This document shows positions 24,113 through 61,859 of a DNA stretch of 64,000 bases, in pieces (position 1 is the stretch's first letter; the number at the start of each line of letters is the position of its first letter). A model generated the notes under the pieces. The model did no database searches. It worked only from the letters and a program-made list of their open reading frames with translations, and was not told the DNA's origin. The stretch is from Rhineura floridana (lineage: Eukaryota; Chordata; Lepidosauria; Squamata; Rhineuridae): the NCBI RefSeq assembly GCF_030035675.1, contig NC_084482.1, positions 73,321,120-73,385,119 of the forward strand, in the 5' to 3' direction. The position numbers were made by a program, and so were the translations under genes.

Positions 24113-24655
24113 ACAAGTTAGCTTCTCTTCCAGTTCTTACTACCTTCTGTCCCAGGACTATTTTATCATAGTTTTTAAGCAGCAACGTTATCATAAACTG
24201 TTTTTAAAAAGTTAAAATGTATATATTGAGAAGTGTTTCTCTGCTGAAATCCATCACTGCCATAGCCTTGTCAAATCCCTTAAAACTGGGGCAGAAAAAT
24301 CATGTTTGAGAAATTTTCACAGAAGTGGTCCTTAAAAGAGTATTAATTTCAAGAACAAATATGTTGAAGAAAAACCAGCACAAAGTTCATTTGTCAGCCA
24401 CCTGTGGATTGAATTGAGACAACAGGGTTTTTAAAAATCCCAGCGCAGGTATTAACTTAGCAATGCAAAGATGTTTGTGTTATCCATGCTAATTTGTGAA
24501 TGATAACAGCACTTTCACATACATTTAGGTTTAACAAATTGCCAGGGTTGTATTCAAAGCAGTGCTAAGTCTCAGTGCTGTCAGCACAAGGATTTCTGCT
24601 TCCACAAATCTGTTCTAAGGGGTTTCCCCAACCCTCCAGAACAGTTTTGGGGAGG
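24113..24655. other. Intergenic DNA between WDR45B and DIRS copy A
   Basis: Unique AT-rich DNA; nothing recognised. Confidence 0.4.
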
Positions 24656-24659
24656 GCAC

Positions 24660-27600
24660 AAGGGGTGAATGGAAAGTTGGCCTTAACATGAAGTGTCCTT
24701 TTGGTCAGCGGAGGGTGGCGCATACAGGAATAGATGTAATGCTGCCACCAGGAGGATTTAATCACTTTGGGGGGGAAAGTCTGCTAATGGCCAGCCAGAA
24801 GTGGAGACAATCATTTGATGATGCCCCAGGGCAGGGTTCTGGCATGGGCTTGATAAGCCCTAAGCATGCATTCTCTGACCCATCAGCTGATGTTAGACCT
24901 GGGTATCTGTAGGCCTTATGCTTCCTGTTTGAAAGACATAAACAGCAACTCAGTCTTCCTGAAGGGTTTGGTCCAGGCTGGGTAGATTCTGAGAACGTGC
25001 TTGACATCTAGCTTGTGCTACCTCTTCTTGCGGTATACAGGTTAGGGCAGAAACTGGGCAAGGCTATGTCCTGACCTTGTGCAAAGAGGAATTAACCTTG
25101 GGTAGGAACAGGCTTGCAAGGGGGGGGGGGTTACACACAATCTGAGCTTGCTTCCTCCCTCCCCACAGGATTTTTTTGGGGGAAATTGTCGTCTTTGTAA
25201 TTCGTGACATGACATCCAATGACAACCTCCATTTAAAGAATGATAGCATGTTTTAAGAATAGGACCCTCCAAAAAAATTGAGTGAATAAGGCAGGGCAAG
25301 TGCACAACAAAAGCCTTATCTGGAAGAGCCCCCAAAAGTCTGCTCATCAAGATTTTCTCTGAGTGAGGGTGGATTTTTCATTATCACAATTACCCTATAA
25401 TTACTTAAATGATCCAGGAAAAAACCCAGCCTGAATTGTAGCATGACCTTTGAAGAGTTAAATATTAGAACTTTGTATTATGGACTAGAGTTAGGCTCTA
25501 CTTTTCAGTTTCAGCTGTGTTTTCTACCCAGACAGCAATAAAGAAGCATGGTTGTTTGCCTGCAGTAAGAAGTACTGTCTATAACTATTTATTCTGCAGT
25601 TATTATAATGAGTAGAGCCGGATTGGGTGCTTATTGCCAAAGGGTGAAATAAAGAGGTAACTTAAAGTGATCTGAAAAAATGGCTACACTTTACTCTTTT
25701 AAAGCACTCACTGTACTCACACTCATACTGTCTATTTTTTCTTTTTCTTGAGTACTTGATGGCAAAGGGTGAAAACAGCCCTAGAGAAATAGAAATATTG
25801 CTGTGTACGCTATAGTTAGCTGGCTGGCTAGATGCCTAGGCTATAACTCAGGCCTAATTTCTGGTTTTCCCAATATTTGCAGCTTAGCATGAGGCCTTTT
25901 CAGAGTTTCTGGACAAAAATATCAACCCAGCAATCAGCAAAAAAAAAATCCAATTGCTTTCCATAATTAGTTTCCAATTGCTTTGTTAGTCTTTTACATT
26001 GCCAGTTGAAAAGCTTTCCCTTGATTGTCCAACAGGAAGGAAATCTAAAGGCCAGGAACAAGACTAGAAGGAAGGACTCTCAAGGACAACTTAACAAACA
26101 TACCCTGTAATAGTTATTTTCTTTCAGGCCTTCCCTAAACTCGTAGTATGGACAAGTTTGTTTTTCAGGTAGAATCTAGAACTGAGATGCCTAATGCAGC
26201 ATCAAAACCAAGCTCAGGAGCTCATTGTCTTTACCAAAGTAATTCAGTTGATGAAGGAACCCAGGAACAGAACAAAAGTGAAAGAAGACTGTAGCTATAG
26301 GCAAAGTTAAGCTTTTGAGTCTGGTATTCCTGGGGATCTCAAAAAAGGGTGAGACAAGTCAACATATTAAATTTCATTGATGTAAGTTAACACACTCTCT
26401 GGATGGAGGAGTGACAGGGAAGGTCACTGCCTTTGCCTTCCCTTCACATCATCACCAGTGAGGGGAGGATGATTGTCTGGTGCTATACATCCCCCCCACC
26501 AATGCCCCATCTATAAATGGAGCTGCCTCACCTAATAACAAAGGCGGGCTACAGGGCTGGGAAGGAAGCTTGGATCAGGGTGGAGGATCATCTTGTTGGG
26601 ATGGAAAGTGCAGAGCTCCTCCCTAATAGAACCCGTTGCCCCACCCTCCTAGGTGATATGACAACCACCAGGAGGGCCATCTTGAGGATGTTCTTTGATG
26701 GGAATGGAGTGGGCTGGCTCAAAGAGGCTGAGAAAGCTCTAAGGACCAGGGTGAAGTCCCAAAAACGGAACCTGTGCTGCAATGGAAGAGGTATGAGATC
26801 AGCTCCCCTGAAACACTTGACCCAAAGATGCTCTGAAAGGGAATGCCCCTGCCCACCAGCAGGAGCACGCTACCCAGAACTGCTGCCTGCCTCTTGAGTG
26901 TGTTGGACATCCTGCAGGAAGCAGAGAATAGTGTTTATGTGGCACTCCCCGTCTGACACCTGTTTGCACCTGCACCGCTTGTTGAAGGCCTTCCAGGTGA
27001 GGTTGTAGATCCTCTGCGTGGAGGCCCTACCACAATGATGCTGATAACTTTCTTGGACAGGCGCTCCGCCCTCAGCAACTGCCACTCAACCTCCAGACAT
27101 GGAGCTGGAGCCAATTTGGTCCAGGTGAAGAATGAGACCCTGCAAGAGGAAGTCCGGTCTGGAAGGGAGCCACCAGAGAGAGCTGGAGTTGAGGTCCACC
27201 AGGTCAACAAACCACAGCGGCTTGGGCTAGTGAGAAGCCACAACCACTACCTGGTCCTGGAGGGACCAGACCCTGTGGAGAAGTCTGAGGGGCAGGGAAA
27301 GAAATTTATAGAGAAGGTATGTCCACCTCCTGAGCTTGGGGATCCCAATATTGGGACATGAACTTGGCCAGTTGTGCATTTGCTAATGAGGCAAACAGGT
27401 CCATGCACGGGGGACCCCACCTCTGTGAAGTCAAGAGAAACATATCCTGGTTGAGGGCTCACTCCCCTGGTGAACTTGCTTCATGCTCAACCAAATGGCC
27501 TGGGTGTTTGGCAACCCCTGTACATGTATGGCTGAGATGGATGCCAGGTGTTGCTCCACCCATTGGAACAAGTAGGTTGGTCTCAACCTGCAGGGTCCCA

Positions 27601-28140
27601 ATTTTGTGTCCCCCTGACAATTCACAAGTGCTTTGTCTGTGACATTATCTGAACACTTGTGACAGGAGACCCATCGCCTTATTTAGCAGAGGAGCAGCAC
27701 AAGATGCCTCCCCCACAGGTCATTATGGTCCCTCTGATTACAAGAGAGGGCCAGAGTAGGTGAGCACTCCCTCTTTTCAAACAAGAAGCCCAGTATGCAT
27801 GGCAAGGCACCTACTGCATGGAGTGGAGGTGCATTGCTGAGGGGCCTAGCTGGGCAGTAAGACCCAGAAAGCAAGGGACCAATCCCCACTACTCCAGCGG
27901 TCTCTCTCGTGTTCCTGCCAGGTGCTCCCCCTCCTCAGCATGAAGCAAAGTGCATTGGAAAAGGATTGTGGGAGGGGCCTGGGGCCGATCCTTGAAAGCG
28001 TCAAGAGCTCAAAGGTAGGAGAGGGTTGTCTTCCCTTCCAGCTGGCCAGTAACAAACTTTCCAAAGTGATTTGACTGTCTCCAAGAGTTAACCCATTCTT
28101 GTATGCTCCACTTTCGTTGACAGAGGAGGTCCATTGCGCA
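24660..28140 (-). mobile_element. DIRS-type tyrosine-recombinase retroelement, copy A (fossil)
   Basis: A broken member of the same family as 36515-42180. It has a left terminal inverted repeat at about 24660-24760 and a right one at about 28080-28140, with tyrosine-recombinase sequence between about 24930 and 27090 and RNase H/RT-end sequence to about 27640. Most of the RT and gag-like region is absent. A block of about 1.4 kb without DIRS similarity (about 25120-26540) interrupts the recombinase region. It is clearly dead, with many breaks, and looks older than copy B. Confidence 0.75.
25120..26540. other. Non-DIRS block inside DIRS copy A
   Basis: DIRS-like sequence stops near 25120 and resumes near 26540. 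The intervening AT-rich sequence matches no repeat I recognise and has no convincing frame. It could be a later insertion of unknown family or rearranged flanking DNA. No target duplication was resolved. Confidence 0.4.
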
Positions 28141-29344
28141 AGCAGAAATCCTTGCACTGACAGGGCATGTAAGCTGGATACTACCCTTAATATTTTGTTT
28201 CATTTCTCAGTGACTTCACTTGTTCACATTTTTTGTCTTATCTGCATAGGGTGTGTGTGAGTGAGTGGGTGTGTCAATATGTGCGCACACACCTCTGCCA
28301 GTGCTAGGATATGACACTGCGCATCTGTTGAAATGAACTCTTGTCTATGAAAGCTTGCATCATAATATGTTTTTCTTTAAGGGGCCACAAAACAGATTTT
28401 TAAAAAGTATTAACCAACCAAATAAGGGCCAGGCCAGCTGTCTAAGAGACAGCTTAACTTAAGCCCTGTAATTCATAATCAAATCTGCTTTTTGAAAGTT
28501 TAGGAAATAGTAATGGTGGATAGCCTCTTAACTTTTTCACCAAACACTTTTCACAATGAAAATAACCTCGCCCTTCACCATCCTTTAACAGTTAGGGGAT
28601 ATTTGCATGTTACACTTGTTTCTTTCCCCTAACTGGATGAAGGGGGTAATTTCACATCACCAGCACCATTTTCCCACTCAAAGGATTAATGCTGTTCCAG
28701 ACCCTACCACTTTTGAACTGAGTCGAGAGCTCATGAAATCAGTGGATGGTCCTTCCCCTGCAGTAGGGGCCCATGTGTTACTGGTTTTAAAAGAAATGCC
28801 CATCTGACTTGCCTATACACATATGTACAATCTGCAGCAGGCATAAAAGGTTAAATGCATAGTAAGTCATTTCTATGCACCTGTGCCTTGGCCATAAAAA
28901 AACTGGTTAAAATCATACCAGTTCATTCTTAAAGGTAAATCATATTCTGATAAAAATAAGCAACTGTGCAGTGCAGAAATAATTTTACCTACTGTGGCAA
29001 GGATAGTATACAGTATAATTCACCTGCAAGCTTGCTATAGATACATACGCTAACCACGCAGGCAGTAGCATCACATTATAATAAACAGGCTGTTTCATAT
29101 TTCTTCACATATATCTTAAATGCTGGTCATGCTGTTCAGAAGTTAACGCAACCCAGAGCAACCTGTGCAACATAGCTATGGAAAGATGTTTACTGTTTAG
29201 TAGACATTTGCCCATGTGAATCAAATTACTCCTGGTAAACTCTAGCTACACAAAATCAGACTATTTCATCTAGGTGGTTTCCCTCAAGTGTCTCAGGAAA
29301 CATAAATAAATTAAAATTAAAATAAATGGGGCAAGGAATAAAAG
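28141..29344. other. Intergenic DNA between DIRS copy A and a CR1
   Basis: Unique AT-rich DNA with a GT-rich patch near 28248-28290. No gene or repeat recognised. Confidence 0.4.
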
Positions 29345-31800
29345 GAACATGGAGTATACTACCGACCAGCCAATCGAGAAGACAAGGATAAAATTTTTGA
29401 AAAGCCATGTTGCCAATGTTTCAAGTAGGTATGATGTAGTAGTAATGAGGGACTTCAATTACCTCAATATCTGTTGAGAGACAAATTCTGCCAAACACGG
29501 CCCCTCCAAGAAATTCCTGACTTCCTTGGAGATAACTTTCTCCTACAGAAAGTGGAGGAAGCAACTAGAGGATCAGCTATCCTGGACTTGATTCTAACCA
29601 ATAGAGATGATTTGGTAGATGAAATGGCAGTTATGGGAACTCTGGGGAAGAGTGACCACGCTTACACTTCTTGATTTTAAAGGAAGCAAAAGCTGAGAGT
29701 AGCCATGCGCATACCCTGGACTTCAGGAAAGTTGATTTTAATAAACTCAGAACAATAGTAAGGTTCCATGGCAAGTGGCCCTAATGAGAAAATGAGTCCA
29801 AGGTGGGTGGGAGTTTCTAAAGGAGGAAATTCTAAAGGTACAATGGCAAACAATTCCATCAAGGAAAAAGGGGGAAGGCAGCAGAAGAAGCCAATGTGGC
29901 TCCACAAAAACCTTAGAGATGACCTGAAAACAAAAAAGAACACATGTAAGCAGTGGAAGGGCAGGCCACAAAGGACAGGTAGCACAGAATTGTAGGGATA
30001 GCATCAGGAAGGCAAAAGCTGAGAATGAGCTGAGGTTAGCGAGGGATGCTAAAAGCAACAAAAAAGCTTTCTTCAGTACATGCATAGTAAAAGACAGAGA
30101 AAATAAAGGGTGGTACAGCTACCCAATGAGGATGACAAAATGATAACAAATGACAAAGAACAGGCAGAAGTGCTCAATTCCTACTTTGGCTCAGTCTTCT
30201 CCCAAAAGAGGATCAATGACCCTCCTGGGAAACGTGAAGTTGAAGGAGTAGGATCGCAGCTTGAAATTGACAAATGGTCAAGGAATACCTAATCACTTTG
30301 AAGGAGTTCAAATTTGCAGGGCCTGATGAACTGCATCCTAGAGTATTGAAAGAACTGGCTGAAGAACTCTCGGAACCACTGTCTATTATCTTTGTGAAAT
30401 CTTGGATGGGTGAAGTGCCGGATGACTGGAGGGCTAATGTTGTCCTTATATTCAAAAAGGGCAAAAGGGAGGAGCCTGGGAATTACAGACTAATCAGCCT
30501 GACATCAATCCTTGGGAAAATTCTGGAGCAGATTATAAAGCAGTCAATCTGTAACCACATTGAAAACAATGCAGTGATCGCCAGAAGCCAACATGGATTT
30601 ATAAAGAACAAATCCTACCAGACTAATCTTATCTCGTTTTTTGATCAGGTAACCGCCCTGCCTGTGGGAATGCTGTGGATGTAATACATCTCAGCTTCAG
30701 CAAAGCGCCTCACGATATTCTCATTAGCAAGCTAGCTGAGTGTGGGCTGGATAGAATATTAGGTGGATCCATAGTTGGCTACAGAATTGTACTCAAAGAG
30801 TGCTTATTAATAGTTCCTTCTCAAATGGGGGTGGGGGGTAACCAGCAGGGTACTGAAGGAATTGGTCCTGGGCCCAGTGCTCTTCAACATTTTTTTAATG
30901 ACTTGGATGAGGAGGTGCAGGAGATGCTTATCATATTTGCAGATGATACAAAATTGGAATAGCTGATATCCTGGAAGACAGAAACAAAAATCAAAGGGAT
31001 GTTGACAGGCTGGAACACTGGGCTGAAAACAGAATAAAATATAACGGGTAAGTGCAGAGTTCTACACCTAGGGAAAAAGAAACCAAATGCACAGTTATAA
31101 GATGGGGGATACTAGGCTCAGCAATACTACATGTGATTAGGATCTTGGGATTATTGTTCATCACAAGCGGAATATGAGCCAACAGTGCGATGCGGCTGCA
31201 AAAAAGGCAAATGCTATTTTAGGCTGCATTAACAGAAGTATAGTTTCCAAACCACGTGAAATATTAGTTCCCCCCTATTCAGCACTGGTTAGGCCTCATC
31301 TTGAGTACTGCGTCCAGTTCTGGTCTCCACACTTCAAGAAGGATGCAGACAAACTGGAACAGGTTCAGAGGAGGGCAACAAGAATGGTCAGGGGACTGGA
31401 AACAAAGCCCTATGAGGAGAGACTGAAAGAACTGGGCATATTTAGCCTTGAGAAGAGAACAGTGAGGGTAGATATGATGGCACTCTTCAAGTACTTGAAA
31501 GGTTGTCACACAGAGGAGGGCCAGGATCTCTTCTCGATAATCCCAGAGTGGAGGACACAGAACCATGGGCTCAAGTTACAGGAAGCCAGATTTTGACTGA
31601 ACATCAGGGAAAAGCTTCCTAACAGAGTGATACAACAAGAGACCCAATTACCTAGGGTTGTGGGCTCTCCAACACTGGAGGCATTCAAGAGGCAGCTGGA
31701 CAGCCACCTGTTGGGTGTGCTTCAATTTGGATTCCTGCATTGAGCAGGACATTGAACTAGATGGCCTTATAGGCCCCTTCCAACTCTACGATTCTATGAT
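29345..31800 (+). mobile_element. CR1 LINE, 2.5 kb, ORF2 remnants, between WDR45B and FOXK2
   Basis: The C-terminal endonuclease begins near 29345 and is followed by RT. The frame at 30274-30684 contains GPDELHPRVLKELAEELSEP and the RT thumb/palm block DDWRANVVLIFKKGKREEPG, with AFADDTKLE-like IIFADDTKLE at about 30940. The C-terminus is at 31174-31596 (LEYCVQFWSPHFKKDADKLE). The 3' end is the classical CR1 terminus CCAACTCTACGATTCTATGA. Several frame breaks; dead. It belongs to a different subfamily from the 1806-6490 copy, since the 3' tails differ. Confidence 0.92.
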
Positions 31801-32384
31801 CTGTGAAACCTTAAAATTGACACACATAAAATTTTCTTTTCTAAATACATTAGGATAGCACTCAAGCAGCAGTCACAAAGAAGCAAGGAGGCAGTTTACA
31901 ACTTCAGAAAGCCATAATACATTTCAATGAAGTTCTAGTATTTTTGTCCAATTCCTATTTTACAAAGATGAATTAAAAAAACAATAACAAAGCTGGAACA
32001 AAGGCTTTATACATTACATATAAAAGGGGAAACTGTATCTCTCTCATTATAACAGCAATACTCTTACTTAAGAATGAGATCTTGCAGCCTTGCTTGAAGA
32101 CTCAAATTATACAGGTTAATTTAAAATCACCTTCACAGTGTTTCCTTGGGTTTAAACAGTGTTTCCCACCACTATTAAGCGGGACGTTTTAAGTACTTTA
32201 AAGCTGCATTTGTCTAGCTTAAAGACTTCTAGTCTTAAATCTTAGTGGTTTGATCTTACAACTGTTTTGTACAAGTTGAATGGCAGGACAAGAGCACAAG
32301 CAAAAAGGTTCTATCACAATTTCATGGTGTAGCTGCACAAGCTGTGTGTGGTTATAGAACAAGATTGTAGAGCCTGTCTTCTAG

Positions 32385-32495
32385 ATGTTGTGTTCCAAAT
32401 CTCATCAGCCCCAACCAGCATTATTAATAGGGATGATGGGATCTGCATCCTAACAACATCTGGAAGACCACAAATTCACTTTCCCTGTTATAAAA
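32385..32495. mobile_element. Short palindromic MITE
   Basis: The core CTCATCAGCCCCAACCAGCA is followed by GATGATGGGATCTGCATCC and AACATCTGGAAGACCAC, the same family as 15475-15600 and 23228-23345. Confidence 0.55.
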
Positions 32496-34065
32496 GATGA
32501 ATGCTGAGTTTTGAATTTTAGGAAAGCAATATAGAGACCACCAGACTTACAACCATATTTACATTTAAGGTTTTCACCACTGGCAAGCAGGTAAGAATTG
32601 TTAAAAGTAAAGCTAAGACAAGTGGCTCAAACAAGTCTGTACCACCCATCACAGAAGTACCTTGAAAAACAGAGCTGCACTCATATCCATTACTTTATTC
32701 CTGCCATGGAGGAACACTAACCCATAAACTGTGGGTTGACATTGTAATGAAATAAGGCATAGTTTGGGAATTATAGTGCATATGGTGTTAATTTGATACG
32801 GTACAGAATGTGTTAACTTGAGGTAACACAGAACTAGAAAAACAAAATTCCAAGGTGCCTGTGGATGCTAAATGTTCAGTTGGTGTTTGATACTTGAATG
32901 CTAGTTTACCCATCCCGTGTAACGGGACACTATCTAAGTAGATAATGGCTCACTGGAATGCATCGCGCCAGGGGGAGGTAGGAACAGCACGGGTGAGCGA
33001 TCAAGGCCGAGGCTCTGGCTTAATGCAAAACAATGAAGAAGCTTGGAAAGTTACTAACAAGAGGGAGGGGCTGTCTTAGGTGGGCTTTGAAAGCATATAT
33101 CACTTGTGACTATGTAATCACGCTTTAGACTGGTTTTCAGGCATGAGCTGAAAAGTCTAGTCTCTCTTTTGCAAAAGATATTGGTAATCAAAGGTTTTGA
33201 CTTATACTGGTTTCCCATCTGGGTGTGTTATTGGAGCTTCCTCCAGATGTAAAGAGCCATTTTTTGGTCTAACAACATGGCACGCTGAATGGTTAGCAGA
33301 AACCAATGCTTTAGCATTGCTGAAGCGAACAAATTAATATTTGGATGGGGCTTACAGAAGAATGATCATGTCTAGAAACTCACAGTAGTCCTGTGTGTGT
33401 TTTGTAGGAAAACCTTCATAAGTTTCCATCACACAAAACTAAAGCCAGGATAGGATCAAACTGCTAAAGCGCAAGTCAATTTTCAGAGTTCCGAGTCAAA
33501 GTGAAGAGGCTGTAATCTTTTATCCCTAAACAGAACATGTTGCAAGTTTAGCACCCGTATGCATCCCTTTTAATTTCATGACTGGCACCCAATTGAAGGA
33601 CACAATAGTGGGTCAAACGTGCCCACTACTACTGACCCTATCTGGCCCAGCCTCTACTGACAGAGACCACACAGCAATATCTTTCTATATGGAAAGAGTA
33701 TAGAGGTGCTTAACCGCCCCCCCTTTTGAGTTCTGACAATTGAGATTTTGATGCTTTTAAATTAAATCTAAACTTCCCCCTAGTACTCAAATAGCATAGC
33801 ATTACTTACCCCAGTTTATTAAATGCAAATACAAGCTTCTCTAGAGTAACTGGCCCAAGTTTTAACTTCCTCCCATGGAAGTAGACATAGATCAACAACA
33901 GGTAAGTTAAAAGTTGACCTTTTAAGATGGCCTATGGAATGGAAAGAGAAAGTTGACATAATACCTGGAACTGTTTAGGGAAGGGGGGTTAACAGGTTCT
34001 TTTTATTATTATTTTTTAGTACCTTGGAATCCAGAGTGTGCACTGTATACATGGGTATGTGTGTC

Positions 34066-34090
34066 CATAAATAAATAAATAAATAAATAT
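34066..34090. repeat. (AAAT)n microsatellite
   Basis: About six tandem AAAT units, next to a MITE relic. Confidence 0.8.
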
Positions 34091-34107
34091 AAGTTTAAGT
34101 ATTCTTA

Positions 34108-34205
34108 GAATTAAGGCTATAATCCTATACCCTATGCCCACTTACCTTGGAATAACCACCATGCAATTCTGATGGACAAGTATAGGAACTGCGCTGTAAA
34201 TCTTG
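34108..34205. mobile_element. MITE relic
   Basis: The left end GGCTATAATCCTATACCC and the right end GTATAGGAACTGCGC are imperfect inverted copies of the family at 7921-8252. Diverged. Confidence 0.45.
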
Positions 34206-36178
34206 TTCCAAGATTCTATGTTCTACACTGACTATATCAGGTGTATAAGAAAATTTCAAGTGTGAATAAACTTTGACTGACTTAAGAATTTCACCAGATT
34301 TTTTTATTTAAAAACTTGCAGCAGTTTCCCTAATACTCATGAAATAGTAGGTTTATAACCAAAAGTTTTGCCAGTAATTCAATATAATTATTTCTACGTT
34401 AAGTGACCACAGCACAAAAAGTAGATGCTGCAGCTACAGAAATGGTTTTGCTTTACCCAGCTTGTCCTGGCTTTTATAAATCCACCTAGTGTACAGCAAT
34501 TTTTCATAATCTTTTAATATGTATTATCTGGATTGACACTGTGACAGCTCTACTGAGTGGGTTAACATGATACTTGGTACATATTTCTCATATTTGGTCT
34601 TCAGATAAACAGTTTTTGAAAACTGACTAAATATAAGCCATTCCAAGCCATTTCAGTCCATCACGAAAATACAGATTCGTCTCAAAATGAAAAATATATA
34701 TATAAAACAATAGTATTGTCAAAAAAGGGCAAATCAAAGGTTTAAACTGGTCTCTACTTTTAACTCACCTTAATAAGTGAAGAGACAAGATAGCGTGTTA
34801 ATGAAAGACAAAAAAAAGTATTTGCTTTAGTTCAGTTCCATTCTGAAATGTAAGGTGGATTCTACCATCACAACTCTGAGAAGTAACCTTTAAAATGTTC
34901 AGTTGCAGAACACGTACTTTAAAAAAAAAATATTATAGTACAGTAGCCACTGTTAGAAAACCACAATAGCTACTCTTAATACAGACTGCAGAAGGTCTGT
35001 TTAGGTCATCAAAAGTTAAAGATAAACTCATCAGATTAATTTCTACTGGTGGGTGCTTATGCTTAAAAATATTGAATATAACTCTGACAAGATATTTTTC
35101 TTTTTAAAAGGACTTGTGATAAAGAATTTTCTCTTTTCTAAATGAAGAACAGTCTGCCATTTTAAACATACACAATATTAAGTGAGACTCTTGTTTTACT
35201 TGAGACTGGAAAAATAAGCCAGGGACAGTCAAAGTGAACACAAAGTAACAAACAGCAAAAGGTAGCAAGAAAGAGAAACAGGTAAGTGCAGCTCTGGTCA
35301 AATTCATCATAGCAGTTCTTTAACGTCAGTTAATGGCTCATTTACACTGTATTTCTAATCAGTAACATGCAAGCTCAAAGAAGCATTTGATCACTACACA
35401 AGGTAATAAAATCTGATTAAATTTTATCAGGCAACTGCTAAAATATGAAAATTTGCAGATGTAACAAAGTAGCTTTATCTGAACTTTAACAGGACAAAAT
35501 TAAATCATTCCATTGGTTAAAAAACCCTACATTCAGTTTTACCAAACAAAAGTTCACATGAAAAGTATTGTGTGATTCCAAAGTTTCTGGAGTAGAAATG
35601 GAGTGATTTGAAATGTCAAAGACCCCATTATTTTGAAAATAAAATGAAAGTACACATCAAAAATTTCTAATTCCACATGTGAACAACAAAATACTGCATA
35701 TCTACCAACAACTGCATTGGGTAGGTCATTATGAAAGGCTAGCTGCCAAGATGTAGGAAATGGCTCCTTGCCTCTGTTCCCTCTGAGGAATATACAATCG
35801 TTTGAAATCCAGTCACATGAAGTACTTATCATGCTGTGATATACTGAGATACTCAATCCTTAAAGTAATCCAATAGAGCTTTTTAAAGCTGCAGACTTCC
35901 AACTTTTGTATCTCTCAACATATAGAAAGAGTCATTTCAGAACGGCAAGGAGGAGTGGGGGGAAAGGGGTCACAGCCTCTGGAACAAGATGTTTGACAAT
36001 TTTGATTTTTAAATTAAGGAGTTCTAAGGCCTTCTGCGTTTTTTCTCAGTGCTGAAAGTTGAAGTCACAGGGCCCCTTTCCCCACCATGTGAGAACATGT
36101 TCAATATTTTAGGTGTTTAAATGTCTCCTTTTGGCACCATGGAGCATCATTCTAAAAAGAAATATTCCTCTTAAGTTC

Positions 36179-60270
<24,092 letters not shown>

Positions 60271-60274
60271 CTAG

Positions 60275-61835
60275 AATGGACCATTGGTCTCACCTGAAGG
60301 GTGATTTTCTGCCGTCATGTGGGATATAGCACTATCTAGTGTCCAAAGGCAAGAATGGATCAAAGTCAAGACTGGGGCATCAAGCCCCTCCCACTCCAGT
60401 TCATTCATGAGGAGACTGAAGTGAGGTATATCTGAGAAGACAAAAAAGGCCAACGGGCCTACCAACATGGAAACATTGTCCCAAATAATAACCCAAAGAT
60501 TACATGCACTTTAACAGCTCCAAAAGGGTCTTGACTTAACTAAATCGTTTAAATAGTATAACTCTGAAGAGTGAGAATTTGCAAAGTACCAAAAACCCAA
60601 AAAGCCTCCAACAGGGACCATGACGGCAGTCTACCTGAGAAAATCAGGTGAGACCAATGGTCCATTTTCCTCAGGTAGCCTGCCGTCATGTGGGATGTAC
60701 CAAAGCAGCCCCCAATAGGGAGGGACCGCCCCTTGATTAATTGTCATAAAGAACCTGTTGTAAAACACGCCTCCCAAAGGAGGCATCGGCAGAAGCGTAA
60801 TGGTCTATCTTGTAATGCCTTATAAAGGAATCTGGAGTAGACCATACCGCCGCTCTGCAAATCTCTGCAAGAGGTGCGTTGGTTGTGAAAGCAGCCGTAG
60901 TGGCTGCTGACCTAGTTGAGTGAGCCGTTATCTTACAAGGCACTGGGAGCTGAAGCAACTCATAGGCCAATGCAATGCAGGCACACAACCAACAAGATAA
61001 TGTAGAACTGGCCACCTTTTCCCCCAGAGTACGAGGATGAAAGGATACAAACAGTGAATCCGTTGACCATATGTCCTAGGTTCGAGACAGGTAGGTCTTG
61101 AGGGCCCTCTGGACATCTAGCGAGTGCCAGGCCTTCTCCAGTGGATGGACAGGATTTGGACAAAATGAGGGAAGAACAATGTCCTGGTTACAGTGGAACG
61201 CTGAATCGACCTTGGGACGGAAGGAGGGATCTAGACGCAGTACCGAGTCCTTATGGAAAATACAGAGATAGCAGGCCGAGGACAGTGCCCCCAACTCTGA
61301 AACTCTTCTAGCCGAGGTGATTGCCACGAGGAACAGGACTTTGAAGGACAAAAGTCATAATGGCACAGATCGAAGGGGCTCAAAAGGAGGAAGCTGCAGG
61401 GTTTGCAGGACCTTCTATAAACTCCACGAAGGAAAACGGTGACAAACTGCTGGCGATAGTAGGGCAGCTCCCTTCAAAAAACGTTTGACGAGTGGGTGTG
61501 AGCCCATAGGAACACTAGGAGATGTGACAGAGAGAATAGAGGATATGGTGGAGGCATGGCGACGCAAGATGTTAGGTTTAAGTCCGATCTTCAGACTTCT
61601 ATGTAGAAATGGCAGCACCTGTTGAACATTAGCCTGAGATGGTTGGATGTTCTGACAGTCACACCAGTTAAAGAAAGCAAACCAAGTGCTCTGGTAGATA
61701 CGAGAGGTTGACTGTTTTCTAGACGCGAGGATTGTGTCCACAACCTCCTGAGAAAGTCCTGAACGAATCAAATGTCCCTTCAGATTGAGCCATTCGGGAT
61801 CCGGATGTCATATCGGACCCTGAGAGAGGTCAGGA
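60275..61835 (-). mobile_element. DIRS-type retroelement, copy C, partial (fossil)
   Basis: A terminal-repeat-like block at about 60275-60480 and an internal echo of it at about 60640-60710 (both contain GCCGTCATGTGGGAT) flank a tyrosine-recombinase region at about 60740-61800. The termini and protein are diverged from copies A and B, so it is a different DIRS subfamily. RT, RNase H and gag-like regions are absent beyond about 61835. Broken, truncated, with several breaks. Confidence 0.75.
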
Positions 61836-61859
61836 TTGCTTGTTAAATGTGGAAGTGGT

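Larger units (their letters stand above)
31860..36178 (-). other. FOXK2: FOXK2 3' UTR and downstream flank
   Basis: Largely repeat-free DNA below the FOXK2 stop codon. On the minus strand, AATAAA signals occur at 34303-34308, 34002-34007, 33815-33820 and 32694-32699. I recall a human FOXK2 3' UTR of about 3 kb, so cleavage anywhere between about 34300 and 32700 is plausible; sequence alone cannot decide. Small MITE relics sit at 32385-32495 and 34108-34205, and an AAAT microsatellite at about 34066-34090. Confidence 0.55.
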
